From an uncultured Opitutaceae bacterium (GTDB lineage Bacteria > Verrucomicrobiota > Verrucomicrobiia > Opitutales > Opitutaceae), in contig CALFNN010000042.1 in NCBI GenBank assembly GCA_937902925.1, forward strand, positions 61,906 through 125,905: a stretch of DNA of 64,000 nucleotides. The letters are read 5' to 3'. The position numbers and the translations under genes were made by a program. Positions 1-8,066 of this stretch are shown piece by piece. A model generated the notes under the pieces. It worked only from the letters and a program-made list of their open reading frames with translations, was not told the DNA's origin and made no database searches. The first letter of the stretch is position 1; each line of letters starts with the position of its first letter.

Positions 1-332
1 CGGCTGCCGGCGAGCGTGTTCTCCGCGTAGTAACCCGTGTCCTTGCTCGCATCGACTTGGAACGGGCTGAGCGTGACCACGTCCGGGGAGGTGGAAGTGG
101 CGGCGGTGGTCGCACGGGTTGCGCCCGACTTCGCCTGATCCGCCTGCCTCGCAGCCGATTCGCCGGCGTCCAGTCGCCCGTCGTGGTTTTTGTCGTATCT
201 GGCGAGATCGTCCGCCGAGACGGCGGGCCTCGGGGCGGTCTGCGCAGCCGACGTCAGGGCGGTCAGGAGCGCGCAGGAGATCAGAAGCAATATTCGTTCG
301 AATGCGCCCAGTCTATCTTGTTCCATTTTCAT
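1..332 (-). CDS. TonB-dependent receptor, N-terminal fragment (cut by window edge)
   Basis: Reading the minus strand from ATG at 332 (a second in-frame ATG is at 326) gives 110 open codons that run off the left edge. Residues 13-30 form a hydrophobic signal-peptide-like segment. Residues 47-58 read DKNHDGRLDAGE, a perfect 12-residue EF-hand loop. After a Thr/Ala/Ser-rich linker comes VVTLSPFQVDASKDTGYYAE and TLAGS. In Opitutaceae that pattern marks the start of the plug domain of TonB-dependent receptors, where it is usually followed by R-x-x-T. The product would be an outer-membrane receptor for a siderophore, glycan or other ligand; the substrate cannot be inferred. The EF-hand-like insert before the plug is unusual. 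The family call is firm by pattern, but the barrel itself is outside the window. Confidence 0.8.
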   Translation of the reverse strand, partial: MKMEQDRLGAFERILLLISCALLTALTSAAQTAPRPAVSADDLARYDKNHDGRLDAGESAARQADQAKSGATRATTAATSTSPDVVTLSPFQVDASKDTGYYAENTLAGS

Positions 333-519
333 GTCTGTTTTTGGTTTCGGGGTTGGTTTGCACGGGCACGGCCAGGTGCCGGAGGGGAAATTTTCACGCC
401 GTTGAAAAAGGGCGGGCGCGAAGCGCGGCGTCATCGAGGGTGCGAGCCGCCGCGGTTTTTCTTTTGCGCCGCGCGCCGGTCACCTTCAAAGGTGCCAGGC
501 GGCTGACAGTCCGATTTTT

Positions 520-537
520 CCTGACATTTCTGTCAGG
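520..537. repeat. Short perfect inverted repeat downstream of the HAD/GH gene
   Basis: CCTGACA at 520-526 and TGTCAGG at 531-537 form a 7-bp perfect stem with a 4-nt loop. It lies 80 bp past the stop of the minus-strand gene ending at 618 and upstream of the TonB receptor gene. There is no T-run on the minus strand, so it is a poor intrinsic terminator. It could equally be an operator for the receptor gene. A further CTGACA lies at 503-508. The rest of 333-617 shows no gene. Confidence 0.35.
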
Positions 538-617
538 TTCTCATGGCGCCCGGCCAAATGACCGTGAGTCTGCCGCCAGCCGCGAGCGGTCCTGGCTTGC
601 CCGGACGAGTGCCGGGG

Positions 618-2714
618 TTATTCGTCGCTCGAAACCTCGGGCGCGAGATGCAGTTCCTGGCACGCCCGCAAATAGGCGGCGGCCGACCACGCCTGATACG
701 CCTTGCCCATCGGGCGACCCGTCGCGCCGTGCGCCCACTCGTTGAATTCCCACTCGTGATTTTTGCCAAGGCGGTTGATCTGGGCGAGCTTCACCAGTTC
801 GTTGCGCGCGATGTCGTGCAATCCGAGTCGATGGATGAATCGCACCCACATTCCCCCGATGAACGGCCAGATGCCGCCATTGTGGTAGTGATGCGGAAGG
901 TTGAGCAGGTTGACCGTGTAGTAGGCCCGCCAGTCCGGGTCGCCCGACTGCACGGCCGGATAGAGATTGACCACCGGCCAGGGATTGCTGACGCCGACCC
1001 CCCACATGAAGCGGAATGCCGTGCGGGCGCGCTCCACGTCGATCACGTTGGTGAGAAATGCCAGGACGTTGCCCAGGACGTCGCAACGCCAGTTGAACGC
1101 AAAGGGCGTGATCTCCGCCAAAAGATATTGCGCATCGCCGAGCGACGACTGGCTGGTCGCGAACGACGGCGTGGAATTCGGATCGGCATGCGTGCTGGGC
1201 CAGAAGGACACCTTGATCTTCCCGGCGATGTGTTGTGACCACCGCAAGTAGTCGGCCGCGCGATCGAAGTCCTGCTGGTATTCGAGCAGCCGCCCAAAGC
1301 AGACGTTGGCCCGATACCACATGACTTCATCGTAGAGCACATGATAGCTCCGGCCGAAGAGGTCGGTCCAGTCTCCCGCCTCCGGCACCTCGATCAATCC
1401 GTCGTTGTTGCTATCCTGCGCGCTCAGCCAGTCCATCGTGCGCTGCAATCGTGGCGCGTATTCGGCGAGGAGCGCCATGTCGCCCGTGTGGGTGACGTAG
1501 TGATAGAACGCCACGACCAGCCAAAGGCCGCTGTCGATGGAGCAGATTCCGCCCACCCCGGAGTATTCGGGCTCGCCGTCCTCGATCCGGACGTTCGCGG
1601 GGATCTGGCCGTTCACGTTGGCGGCATCGAGGAGGGTGCGCAACGTGCGCTGCTGCGCCTCGCGAATGTCGGGGTCGTCCATTTCGATCGTTTGCACGAT
1701 CGTGAAGCAGCCGTCCCGCGCCCAGACGCTGCGATAGTTGACGTCCGTGCCCGTCACGATGTTGTCCGTGAGGGAACAAGCCGAGAAGCCGCGCGGCGTG
1801 ATGTTTTTCCGCAGCGCGATCAAGGCCCGCTCGTAACCGGTCGCGATCAATTCGCGCTCCTCCGCGCGCAGCGTCCGCAACGACTCGGGGCCAAAGAGCA
1901 TGCCCTGCCAGGCGGCCCGGCTGCGTTGTCCGGGCGGCACCCCCCTGGGCGGCGGCACCTCGGGGATGAGGCCGAAATGCTTGAGCCCCTCGAGCACGCC
2001 GTCGGCCATCACCTTGTGCGAGACGAACACCGGCAGCTTCACGACCGCCTCGAACAGCTCGGGCTGGGCGTTTTCCACGACGATGCCCTTCACTCCCGGC
2101 AACAGGAACATGCTGCTGTCGTTGCCGGTGTCCCCCGCCACGAGCACCTGCTCCAGCGGCACGGCGAGCCGGTCGCAGAGCCACTGCAGCGCGTTCCCCT
2201 TGTTCGCCCGGCTCGGCAGCACGTCGAGGTCCCGCAGACTCGAATAAACGACGCTCACGCCCAGTCCCGCTTCCGCCAGCTTGCGGCGCAGGGCCTCGAC
2301 CTTCTCCCGATCCACGCGATGCCAATACCAACTCGACTTGTAGGGATGCAGGAATTGCGGTGGCTGTCGCTCGACCCCCGGCATCGAACTGACGATCTCC
2401 TCCACCTTGGCCAAATCCCAACCCTCGCCAAACTGCGCGAAAAAATCCGCGACGTCATGACGTTGCTTGAGGTCGTGCAGTTCGGTGCCAACCCCACCGA
2501 TGATGAAGTCCGCATCCGGCAGCTTTCGCGCCGAGATCAGCGATCGCACATCCTTGACGCTCCGCCCGCTGTTATAGACGAGTTGCGGCCGCCGGGCCGC
2601 CGGAAGCGTCTCCCATGTTTGCTTGAATCTCTGCGCCGATTCCGGGTTGCCCAACAGGGTGCCGTCGAGGTCGGTCGAGAACAGGCGAATCGGAACGGGA
2701 CTTTCAGTGGTCAT
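618..2714 (-). CDS. HAD sugar-phosphate phosphatase fused to GH100/debranching-like glucosidase
   Basis: The 698-residue protein has two enzymatic halves. Residues 1 to about 252 are a HAD-IIB phosphatase of the sucrose/mannosylfructose-phosphate phosphatase type: D15-L-D17-G-T is motif I, S49-G-R51 motif II, K172 motif III and GDTGND (D195, D199) motif IV. Residues about 270-690 are an (alpha/alpha)6-type glycosidase with WARD (D334), CSIDSGLW, HHYHNGGIWPF and a C-terminal MGKAYQAWSAAAYL segment, resembling GH100 invertases and amylo-alpha-1,6-glucosidases. It lies downstream of a sucrose/mannosylfructose-phosphate synthase-like gene, so the phosphatase half probably completes disaccharide synthesis. 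The glycosidase half may hydrolyse the product or handle a different alpha-glucan. No signal peptide, so cytoplasmic. The true glycosidase substrate is unknown. Confidence 0.85.
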   Translation of the reverse strand: MTTESPVPIRLFSTDLDGTLLGNPESAQRFKQTWETLPAARRPQLVYNSGRSVKDVRSLISARKLPDADFIIGGVGTELHDLKQRHDVADFFAQFGEGWDLAKVEEIVSSMPGVERQPPQFLHPYKSSWYWHRVDREKVEALRRKLAEAGLGVSVVYSSLRDLDVLPSRANKGNALQWLCDRLAVPLEQVLVAGDTGNDSSMFLLPGVKGIVVENAQPELFEAVVKLPVFVSHKVMADGVLEGLKHFGLIPEVPPPRGVPPGQRSRAAWQGMLFGPESLRTLRAEERELIATGYERALIALRKNITPRGFSACSLTDNIVTGTDVNYRSVWARDGCFTIVQTIEMDDPDIREAQQRTLRTLLDAANVNGQIPANVRIEDGEPEYSGVGGICSIDSGLWLVVAFYHYVTHTGDMALLAEYAPRLQRTMDWLSAQDSNNDGLIEVPEAGDWTDLFGRSYHVLYDEVMWYRANVCFGRLLEYQQDFDRAADYLRWSQHIAGKIKVSFWPSTHADPNSTPSFATSQSSLGDAQYLLAEITPFAFNWRCDVLGNVLAFLTNVIDVERARTAFRFMWGVGVSNPWPVVNLYPAVQSGDPDWRAYYTVNLLNLPHHYHNGGIWPFIGGMWVRFIHRLGLHDIARNELVKLAQINRLGKNHEWEFNEWAHGATGRPMGKAYQAWSAAAYLRACQELHLAPEVSSDE

Positions 2715-3033
2715 GGGAAAGGAGAAAAACGATCACGGTCCTGCCAGCAAAAGCGTCGTCGCCATCGCGTCGAGACGTTGCGCCGCGAGCCGGCGGAGCA
2801 ACCGCGGGTGGGACGATTTCACGCGGCCCATCACCGACGAAACACCCGGTTTCCTTGGCCAGCCGCCTGGTGTGGTGCTCATCTTTCAAAGATTACGCCG
2901 GAAACCCAACGGCGGCAAGCGGCGTGGCAGGTGACCGCGACCGAAAACCACCTGGAGCCAGGGTCGCCGGGCGCAATCAAGCCGCCGACGCTGCTCATCG
3001 CGACGCAACCACCGGCGCCTGCCGGTCGAACGC
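2715..3033. other. 319-bp gap between the two disaccharide genes
   Basis: No convincing gene is present in either strand; the short open frames here lack codon structure. An inverted repeat ACCGGC-GCCT-GCCGGT at 3011-3026 lies just past the stop of the minus-strand glycosyltransferase gene. It has no following T-run, so it may be a hairpin that protects the mRNA end or a weak terminator. Confidence 0.4.
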
Positions 3034-4380
3034 TCAATCGCCGTCGTTCCACGGTTCGTCCCATTCCTTGTCGTCGAGCGTGACCATCGCCGCCGGTCGC
3101 TGCTCGACCGCGGCGACGAGTTGCTGGGCGATGCCCGTCCAGGTGAAAAGGCTCCGGGCCTTGTGGGCGCCCATGCGCGAAAGGCGGGTGCGCAGCCGCG
3201 GGTGGCGGAAAATTTTTGCCATCGTGATACCGAGATCCTCCTTGTCGAAGGGATCGGCGAAAAGCGCGTGCCGTCCGAAGGAGAGCGCGCGATACAAGCC
3301 GCCGTGCACGGTCACCACCGTGGGCGCGCCCGACGCCATGGCCTCGATGGCCGTCATGCCGAACGGCTCGTAGCGGCTGCAGAGCACGAACATGTCGGCT
3401 GCGCGATAATAGTCCGCGAGGTCGTCGTCGGCGATGAACGAGCCGAAACGAATCCGCTCGCCATGCCCGCTCAGTTTCGCCTGGTCCCGCAACTCCGCGA
3501 GAATTTGTTGCTCGTGGTCGTTCATGTCCTTGCCGCCGACGGCCAGGTAAAGGGCGGCATCGGGATGGCGCTCGGCCACGAGACTGAAGCCGTCGATCAG
3601 GAGATCGTAGCCCTTGTTGCGGGCCAGCCGCCCGAGGGCCAGCACGACGCGGCCTTCGAAGCCAAGGCGCTGTCGCACCGCGTCGCGGCTGGCATCGCTC
3701 ACGGGAAAAAACCGGTTGTCGTCATAGCCGGGCGGGACCATCCGGACTTTTTCCGCCATCGCCCCGTAATCGTTGACGAGAAAATCGAGCTGAGGTGGCG
3801 TGGTCGCGACCACGAGATTGCAGTCCGCGTAGAGCTTCCGCTCCTCCTGGATGCGACGGGTGAAATTGTATTGTTTTTCGAATTTGGCCTGATCGTCGGG
3901 ATAGTCCTTTTCCATCTGGCGCTGCTTCCACAGGCCCAGCGAGTGCGGGGTGTGGACATGGGGCACGTTCAGGACTTCGCTGAGATGCTGGCCGGCGATG
4001 CCGGCATCCCAATAGTGGCTGTTGATGAAACTGTATTTCAGCCCGTATTTTTGAATGAATCGCAACGCATGTTCGCCCCACTCGTGCAGGTGTTCGTGCA
4101 AATACTCCTTGGGGATAAACTCGTCGCCCCCACAGGGCATCCGGATGACACGCACGTGGGTGTTCACCGGCTCGAGTTCCGCCTGTTTTTCGAAACGCCG
4201 GGTCCAGATGTCGACCTCGTAGCCGAGCTGCGCCAGTTTCTTGGCCAGTTCGATCACGTAGACCACCTGCCCACCGGTATCGGCTGCGCCCAACGGGGGC
4301 ACGGCCGCCACGTAACCGTGGGTGGAGACCATCGCAATGCGCGGCAGGGAGCTGTCGGAAAGAAGAATCGAACGTGTCAT
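3034..4380 (-). CDS. GT4 glycosyltransferase, mannosylfructose-/sucrose-phosphate synthase-like
   Basis: A 448-residue GT-B fold enzyme. It starts with IAMVSTHGYVAA and the family signature GAADTGGQVVYV (residues 31-42), the sugar-acceptor region of sucrose-phosphate and mannosylfructose-phosphate synthases. INSHYWDAG, HTPHSLG and PPGYDDNRF follow, then the C-terminal donor-binding E-x7-E motif in SRYEPFGMTAIEAMA. The wording of these motifs, including GGDEFIPKEYLHEHL and AHKARSLFTWTGIAQQL, seems to me closest to alphaproteobacterial mannosylfructose-phosphate synthase; that is from memory, not a search. It would join a nucleotide-sugar (GDP-mannose or UDP-glucose) to fructose-6-phosphate, and the HAD domain of the next gene would remove the phosphate. 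Such disaccharides serve as osmolytes. The donor sugar remains open. Confidence 0.85.
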   Translation of the reverse strand: MTRSILLSDSSLPRIAMVSTHGYVAAVPPLGAADTGGQVVYVIELAKKLAQLGYEVDIWTRRFEKQAELEPVNTHVRVIRMPCGGDEFIPKEYLHEHLHEWGEHALRFIQKYGLKYSFINSHYWDAGIAGQHLSEVLNVPHVHTPHSLGLWKQRQMEKDYPDDQAKFEKQYNFTRRIQEERKLYADCNLVVATTPPQLDFLVNDYGAMAEKVRMVPPGYDDNRFFPVSDASRDAVRQRLGFEGRVVLALGRLARNKGYDLLIDGFSLVAERHPDAALYLAVGGKDMNDHEQQILAELRDQAKLSGHGERIRFGSFIADDDLADYYRAADMFVLCSRYEPFGMTAIEAMASGAPTVVTVHGGLYRALSFGRHALFADPFDKEDLGITMAKIFRHPRLRTRLSRMGAHKARSLFTWTGIAQQLVAAVEQRPAAMVTLDDKEWDEPWNDGD

Positions 4381-4606
4381 AAGCTGGAGCGGCCGTCAGG
4401 TTGCGAAGGAGCGGAGTTCCGAGGAAGCATTGGGGACCGATGGACCGACATGGTCAAAACCCAGTTCCGCTGCCCAAGGCGAAGTTTCGCCGGTTGGTGC
4501 AACTCCCGATACTGCGCGAAGAAAGAAGAACAACAATCCCCGTGACCTTACAATTCGGTCAGGAAGCGCACAAATCACGATAGCTCAAAAGCGTCCGAAA
4601 CCAAAC

Positions 4607-4641
4607 AAAAGACCCCCGGTGACAGGCACCGGGGGTCTTTT
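4607..4641 (-). terminator. Strong intrinsic terminator after tRNA-Gly (bidirectional in form)
   Basis: GACCCCCGGTG (4611-4621) and CACCGGGGGTC (4627-4637) form a perfect 11-bp stem around a 5-nt loop, flanked by AAAA on the left and TTTT on the right. It begins 5 bp past the 3' end of tRNA-Gly on the minus strand. Its symmetry lets it work in both directions, so it would also block read-through towards the glycosyltransferase gene. Confidence 0.9.
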
Positions 4642-4646
4642 GAAAA

Positions 4647-4722
<76 letters not shown>

Positions 4723-4736
4723 AGAGCAGGGTGCAA

Positions 4737-4764
4737 GGAGTAGGCCCGCCCCGGCATCCGTCAA
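4737..4764 (-). promoter_or_regulatory. Probable sigma-70 promoter for tRNA-Gly
   Basis: On the minus strand TTGACG (4764-4759) is followed after 16 bp by TACTCC (4742-4737), about 14 bp before the tRNA 5' end. The -35 box matches 5 of 6 consensus bases; the -10 box is weak. Confidence 0.45.
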
Positions 4765-4864
4765 CAGCTATTTTCGCCGCCACTTTCCAGTCAGATCGAC
4801 ACCGAATTACTCCTTCGCCGATCCCCCAAGCCTCGGTCGCGCCGGCTCCAGCCAAACCGAGTTC

Positions 4865-5830
4865 TTATCGCGGCTCCCACGCCAGCGCCTGCTGGCGGCG
4901 GGCCGCGGCCGGCAGCGGGACGACGCCGGCGCGTTCGAGCTGTTGCGCCAGCTCATCGCTGAACAGAAACTGCAGCAGCGAACGGATGGCCGGCTCGGAT
5001 TCGTGGCGAAAAACCACGCGCAAGGGAAGTCGCAGCGGATAGTCGCCCGAATGCAAGTTCTCCGGAGTCGGCAGGTAGGCCGGCTCATCCGCGCGCACCG
5101 CGACCGGGACAATCTTTGCCACTCCGGCCTTCGGCGGCGGCGCACCGGCCAGCGCGATGGCACGACTGTCACCCGCGAGTCGCTGCACAAGATCGCCCGG
5201 CGAGTCATAGCGACCGACGTTGGATTTCAAGTCCCGCCCGTGCAGCACGGTCTGACGAAAATACTCCATCGCGATGCCCGCGCCGACCGCCGGCACCTGG
5301 GGTGCGATAGCGCTGCCCGACCAATCGCCGGTCAACCCAACTTCTCCCCAGCGCGCGTAACTTGCGGCGCCACCAACGCCGAAGATTCCGGCGAGCTGAT
5401 CGAGCGATATCTGGGCCAAGGGTGCCGGCGGCGGCACCAGGAAAATGACGCGATGATAGGCCAGGGTCGCCGACGCGAACGCCGCGGCCGCGGGTTCCTC
5501 TTCCGGCGGCAACACGAGCAGCGCGAGATCGGCGCGACCCGCCTTGAGCTGATCGAGCCCCGGGCGGCTGCCGTCCAACGCGAGCGCCAGCGCGAGATCG
5601 TGACGACCGGCATAGTCATACAGCGCCTTGGAAAACTCGACGCCGAGCAAATCGGTGCCCACCACGCGCAACTCCGCCGGAAAAACGAACGCCCCGGACA
5701 GGCAGGCAAAGAGGACTGCGCCAGCCGCCTGACGGTGCCACGCGTTCACACCCCGCCACCGCAACGGCCCATCCCGCTGCAGCGCTCCGGCTGGAGCGGA
5801 TTCCCCGGCTCGCTCGGGACGCGCAAACAT
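4865..5830 (-). CDS. PstS-like periplasmic substrate-binding protein
   Basis: A 321-residue protein of the phosphate-type periplasmic-binding (PBP-like) fold. The hydrophobic stretch AAGAVLFACLSGAFVF with a following 'PAE' fits a signal peptide. Near its beginning is GTG codon 28, an attractive alternative start (VNAWHRQ...) because the first 27 residues are Arg/Gly/Pro-rich and look non-coding. The body has RVVGTDLLG, then RADLALLVLPP, LDQLAGIFGVGGAASYARWGE and YDSPGDLVQRLAGDSRAIALA, typical of PstS relatives. It is the last gene of the minus-strand polysaccharide cluster, 47 bp after the tyrosine-kinase gene. No pst permease or ATPase is nearby, so a role in phosphate uptake is doubtful; a role in the polysaccharide system is inference. 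Confidence 0.7.
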   Translation of the reverse strand: MFARPERAGESAPAGALQRDGPLRWRGVNAWHRQAAGAVLFACLSGAFVFPAELRVVGTDLLGVEFSKALYDYAGRHDLALALALDGSRPGLDQLKAGRADLALLVLPPEEEPAAAAFASATLAYHRVIFLVPPPAPLAQISLDQLAGIFGVGGAASYARWGEVGLTGDWSGSAIAPQVPAVGAGIAMEYFRQTVLHGRDLKSNVGRYDSPGDLVQRLAGDSRAIALAGAPPPKAGVAKIVPVAVRADEPAYLPTPENLHSGDYPLRLPLRVVFRHESEPAIRSLLQFLFSDELAQQLERAGVVPLPAAARRQQALAWEPR

Positions 5831-5877
5831 AGGAGAATGTCGGCCGAACGAGGAAAGAAAGCCGCGGGAAGCCCGCC

Positions 5878-8037
5878 CTACCCTTTCTTGCCGTCTGCCG
5901 GTTCCTTTAAAACCAGCTTGTCTCCCGTGTCCGCGCCCTTTGCCCCGCGACGGGATTTTCCGCCCGATCCCTCGCTGTAATAGGCGTAGTTGTTCGTGTA
6001 GTAACCGTAGTCCTCGCCCGAGTGCGGAGGCACCTGGTTGAGCACGACGCCGATGAGCGGCGTCTTGAGTCCTTGGACGATTTGCTGCGCGCGCAGCACC
6101 ATGCTTTGCGGATTGCGCCGGTGTTGGATGAGCAAAACCGCCCCGTCCACCGCACTCGCGAGCACGCTGGCATCGCTCACGCCGATGATCGGCGGTGAGT
6201 CGAAAACGATCTTGTCGTAACGGCCGCGCAACGTGGCGATGAGCTCGCGCAGCCGGTTGACGTAAAGGAGGCTGAGGGTGAAGCCGGTTTGCCCACCGCT
6301 CGGGACGAAATCGAGGCCCGGCACGACGTCTTTCTGGAGCACGCCCTCGAGGTCGTTCCGGCCCAGGAGCAGCTCGCTCAGCCCAGGCTCCTTCGGCCGG
6401 CCGGCCAGATGATGCTGGGTTGGGCGACGCAGGTCCGAGTCGATGAGCACCACCCGCTCGCCCGCCGCCGCCATCAACCGCGTGAGACGATGCAGCGTGG
6501 TCGACTTGCCCTCGCCCGGCCCGGCGGAAAAGATCACGAGCGCGTGCGGCCGGCCGGGTTGCAGCGCCAGGTTGAGATTGGTGTGCAGCACCCGGTAGGG
6601 TTCGGCGTCGGCCGGATCGTCGCCAATCCCGCCAAGCGGTTCGCGCTGGAACGGAATCACCCCGAGCACGGGGAGATTCAGGCGGCTCTCGACGTCCGCG
6701 ACGTTGCGGAAACTCGTGTCGAAGTATTCCAGCAGCAAAGCCACGCCCACGGCCAGCACCCCGCCGAAAAGCACGGCGAAAACGGAATTGAGCGTCCAGT
6801 TCGGCCGGCTGGGGCCGCGCGGGGCCTCGGCGGTGTTGAGAATCTCGATGGTTTTTTTCGGCACCTGAAAATCGATTTCACGCTGGCGGAGCGTGAGTTT
6901 GAAGGTGGTCAGCGTGCGGGTGTCGTCGTCGAGCTTCTGCGCCGCCTCCTCGAAGGGCCGCATGCGTTCGCGGGCGGAGAGGATCTGGTCGACCTTGGCC
7001 TGCGCGAGCTGGTTCTTGAGCTCGGCGACCCGGGCCTCGGCCTCCTTGTAAGCGATCTCGAGGCCGCTTTCGAAACCACGCAACTGGGCGTCGAGCTGCT
7101 CCTTGATCTTGGCGCGGTTCTCGACGGCCGAGACGAGATCCGGGTGCGCCTCCCCGAGGCGGGCCTTCAATTGCGTGACTTTCTGGTCGGCGACCAGATA
7201 GGCTTGGAGCAGATTCTGGATGTTTTGATCGGGGATCAGCTCGGAATTTGCGAGGCTGATGCGGTCCTCCGGCGGGATGGACTTGAAGCGCTCCCACCGC
7301 GTCTTGCGACCGATGGCATCGACGCTCAGCGCGATCAGCGAGTTCTGCATCTGGCGCAGCGTCTCGATCTCCATGTCGGAATAGCGCGCATTGAGATCGA
7401 CCCCCGAGATATTGAGATCCTTGCGCAGCTTCTCGACCGCGTCGCGCTGGTCGGAAACGATCTTCTCCTGCTTGTCGAGTTCCTGCCGGAGTTTCGTCAG
7501 CCCTTCGCGCTGCTCGGAAGTGGCGAGCGAGATCCGATCTTCCTCGTAGGTTCCCGCGATTTCATTGGCGATGTCGGCGGCCAGCTGGGCGTCCTGGGCA
7601 AAAACGTTGATGTCGATCAGCGAGGAACTGCGCTGCGACTCGATGCGCAGCATCTTGTCCACGAGGTAGCGATAGATATTCGCGCGCGGCACCGGACCCG
7701 GCACGCCGAACGCGGTCGGCGCCAGTTTTACGGTGAGGTCGAGCCGATCGATCACCGGGTAGAGAATTTTCTCCGACTGCATGATCTTGAACTGATCCGG
7801 CAGGAAATTCGGGTCGTAACCACCGCCCTGCGCCGCGTAGAGTTGCACCGCACCCTCGGGCTTCTCGACCCGGACCTTGGTCGTCGCCAGATACCATTTC
7901 GGCAGAAAGGCGGTGACCGCGAGCGTCGTGACAACCACCAGCGCGAGAATCAGCGCGATCAGCGCCTTGCGCAGGCGGAGGACGGAAATGAAATCGGCCA
8001 GCGACGCACTGTCCTTGCTAACGTGGGCGGTGGCCAT
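5878..8037 (-). CDS. Polysaccharide co-polymerase with BY-kinase domain (Wzz/GumC-CpsD type)
   Basis: A 719-residue inner-membrane protein. Residues about 25-47 form the first membrane helix, followed by a Wzz domain and long periplasmic coiled coil (roughly 160-400, rich in Gln/Glu/Lys/Arg). The second membrane helix lies at about 420-440. The cytoplasmic bacterial tyrosine kinase has Walker A (AGPGEGKST), Walker A' (VVLIDSDLRRPT) and Walker B (IVFDSPPI). A C-terminal tyrosine cluster (EDYGYYTNNYAYY) is the usual autophosphorylation tail. It controls chain length and export of an extracellular polysaccharide. It sits 29 bp after the outer-membrane barrel gene, and the upstream GT39-like gene probably belongs to the same transcription unit. 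Confidence 0.93.
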   Translation of the reverse strand: MATAHVSKDSASLADFISVLRLRKALIALILALVVVTTLAVTAFLPKWYLATTKVRVEKPEGAVQLYAAQGGGYDPNFLPDQFKIMQSEKILYPVIDRLDLTVKLAPTAFGVPGPVPRANIYRYLVDKMLRIESQRSSSLIDINVFAQDAQLAADIANEIAGTYEEDRISLATSEQREGLTKLRQELDKQEKIVSDQRDAVEKLRKDLNISGVDLNARYSDMEIETLRQMQNSLIALSVDAIGRKTRWERFKSIPPEDRISLANSELIPDQNIQNLLQAYLVADQKVTQLKARLGEAHPDLVSAVENRAKIKEQLDAQLRGFESGLEIAYKEAEARVAELKNQLAQAKVDQILSARERMRPFEEAAQKLDDDTRTLTTFKLTLRQREIDFQVPKKTIEILNTAEAPRGPSRPNWTLNSVFAVLFGGVLAVGVALLLEYFDTSFRNVADVESRLNLPVLGVIPFQREPLGGIGDDPADAEPYRVLHTNLNLALQPGRPHALVIFSAGPGEGKSTTLHRLTRLMAAAGERVVLIDSDLRRPTQHHLAGRPKEPGLSELLLGRNDLEGVLQKDVVPGLDFVPSGGQTGFTLSLLYVNRLRELIATLRGRYDKIVFDSPPIIGVSDASVLASAVDGAVLLIQHRRNPQSMVLRAQQIVQGLKTPLIGVVLNQVPPHSGEDYGYYTNNYAYYSEGSGGKSRRGAKGADTGDKLVLKEPADGKKG

Positions 8038-8066
8038 GAGGCGCGGGACGGCGGCGGCAGGCCGCC

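Noticed and set aside
503..537. A second Pho-box-like site before the TonB receptor gene
   Set aside because: CTGACA occurs at 503 and 521, but the spacing is 18 bp rather than 11 and the second copy is part of a palindrome; not the phased direct repeat seen at 55058.
3121..4545. Long plus-strand open frame opposite the glycosyltransferase gene
   Set aside because: It mirrors the minus-strand gene, which has clear GT4 motifs; the plus reading has no recognisable domain and is an antisense artefact of high GC.
4735..4815. Inverted repeat AAGGAGTA/TACTCCTT around the tRNA-Gly promoter
   Set aside because: Arms are 65 bp apart, short, and one overlaps the candidate -10 box; no model supports a hairpin.
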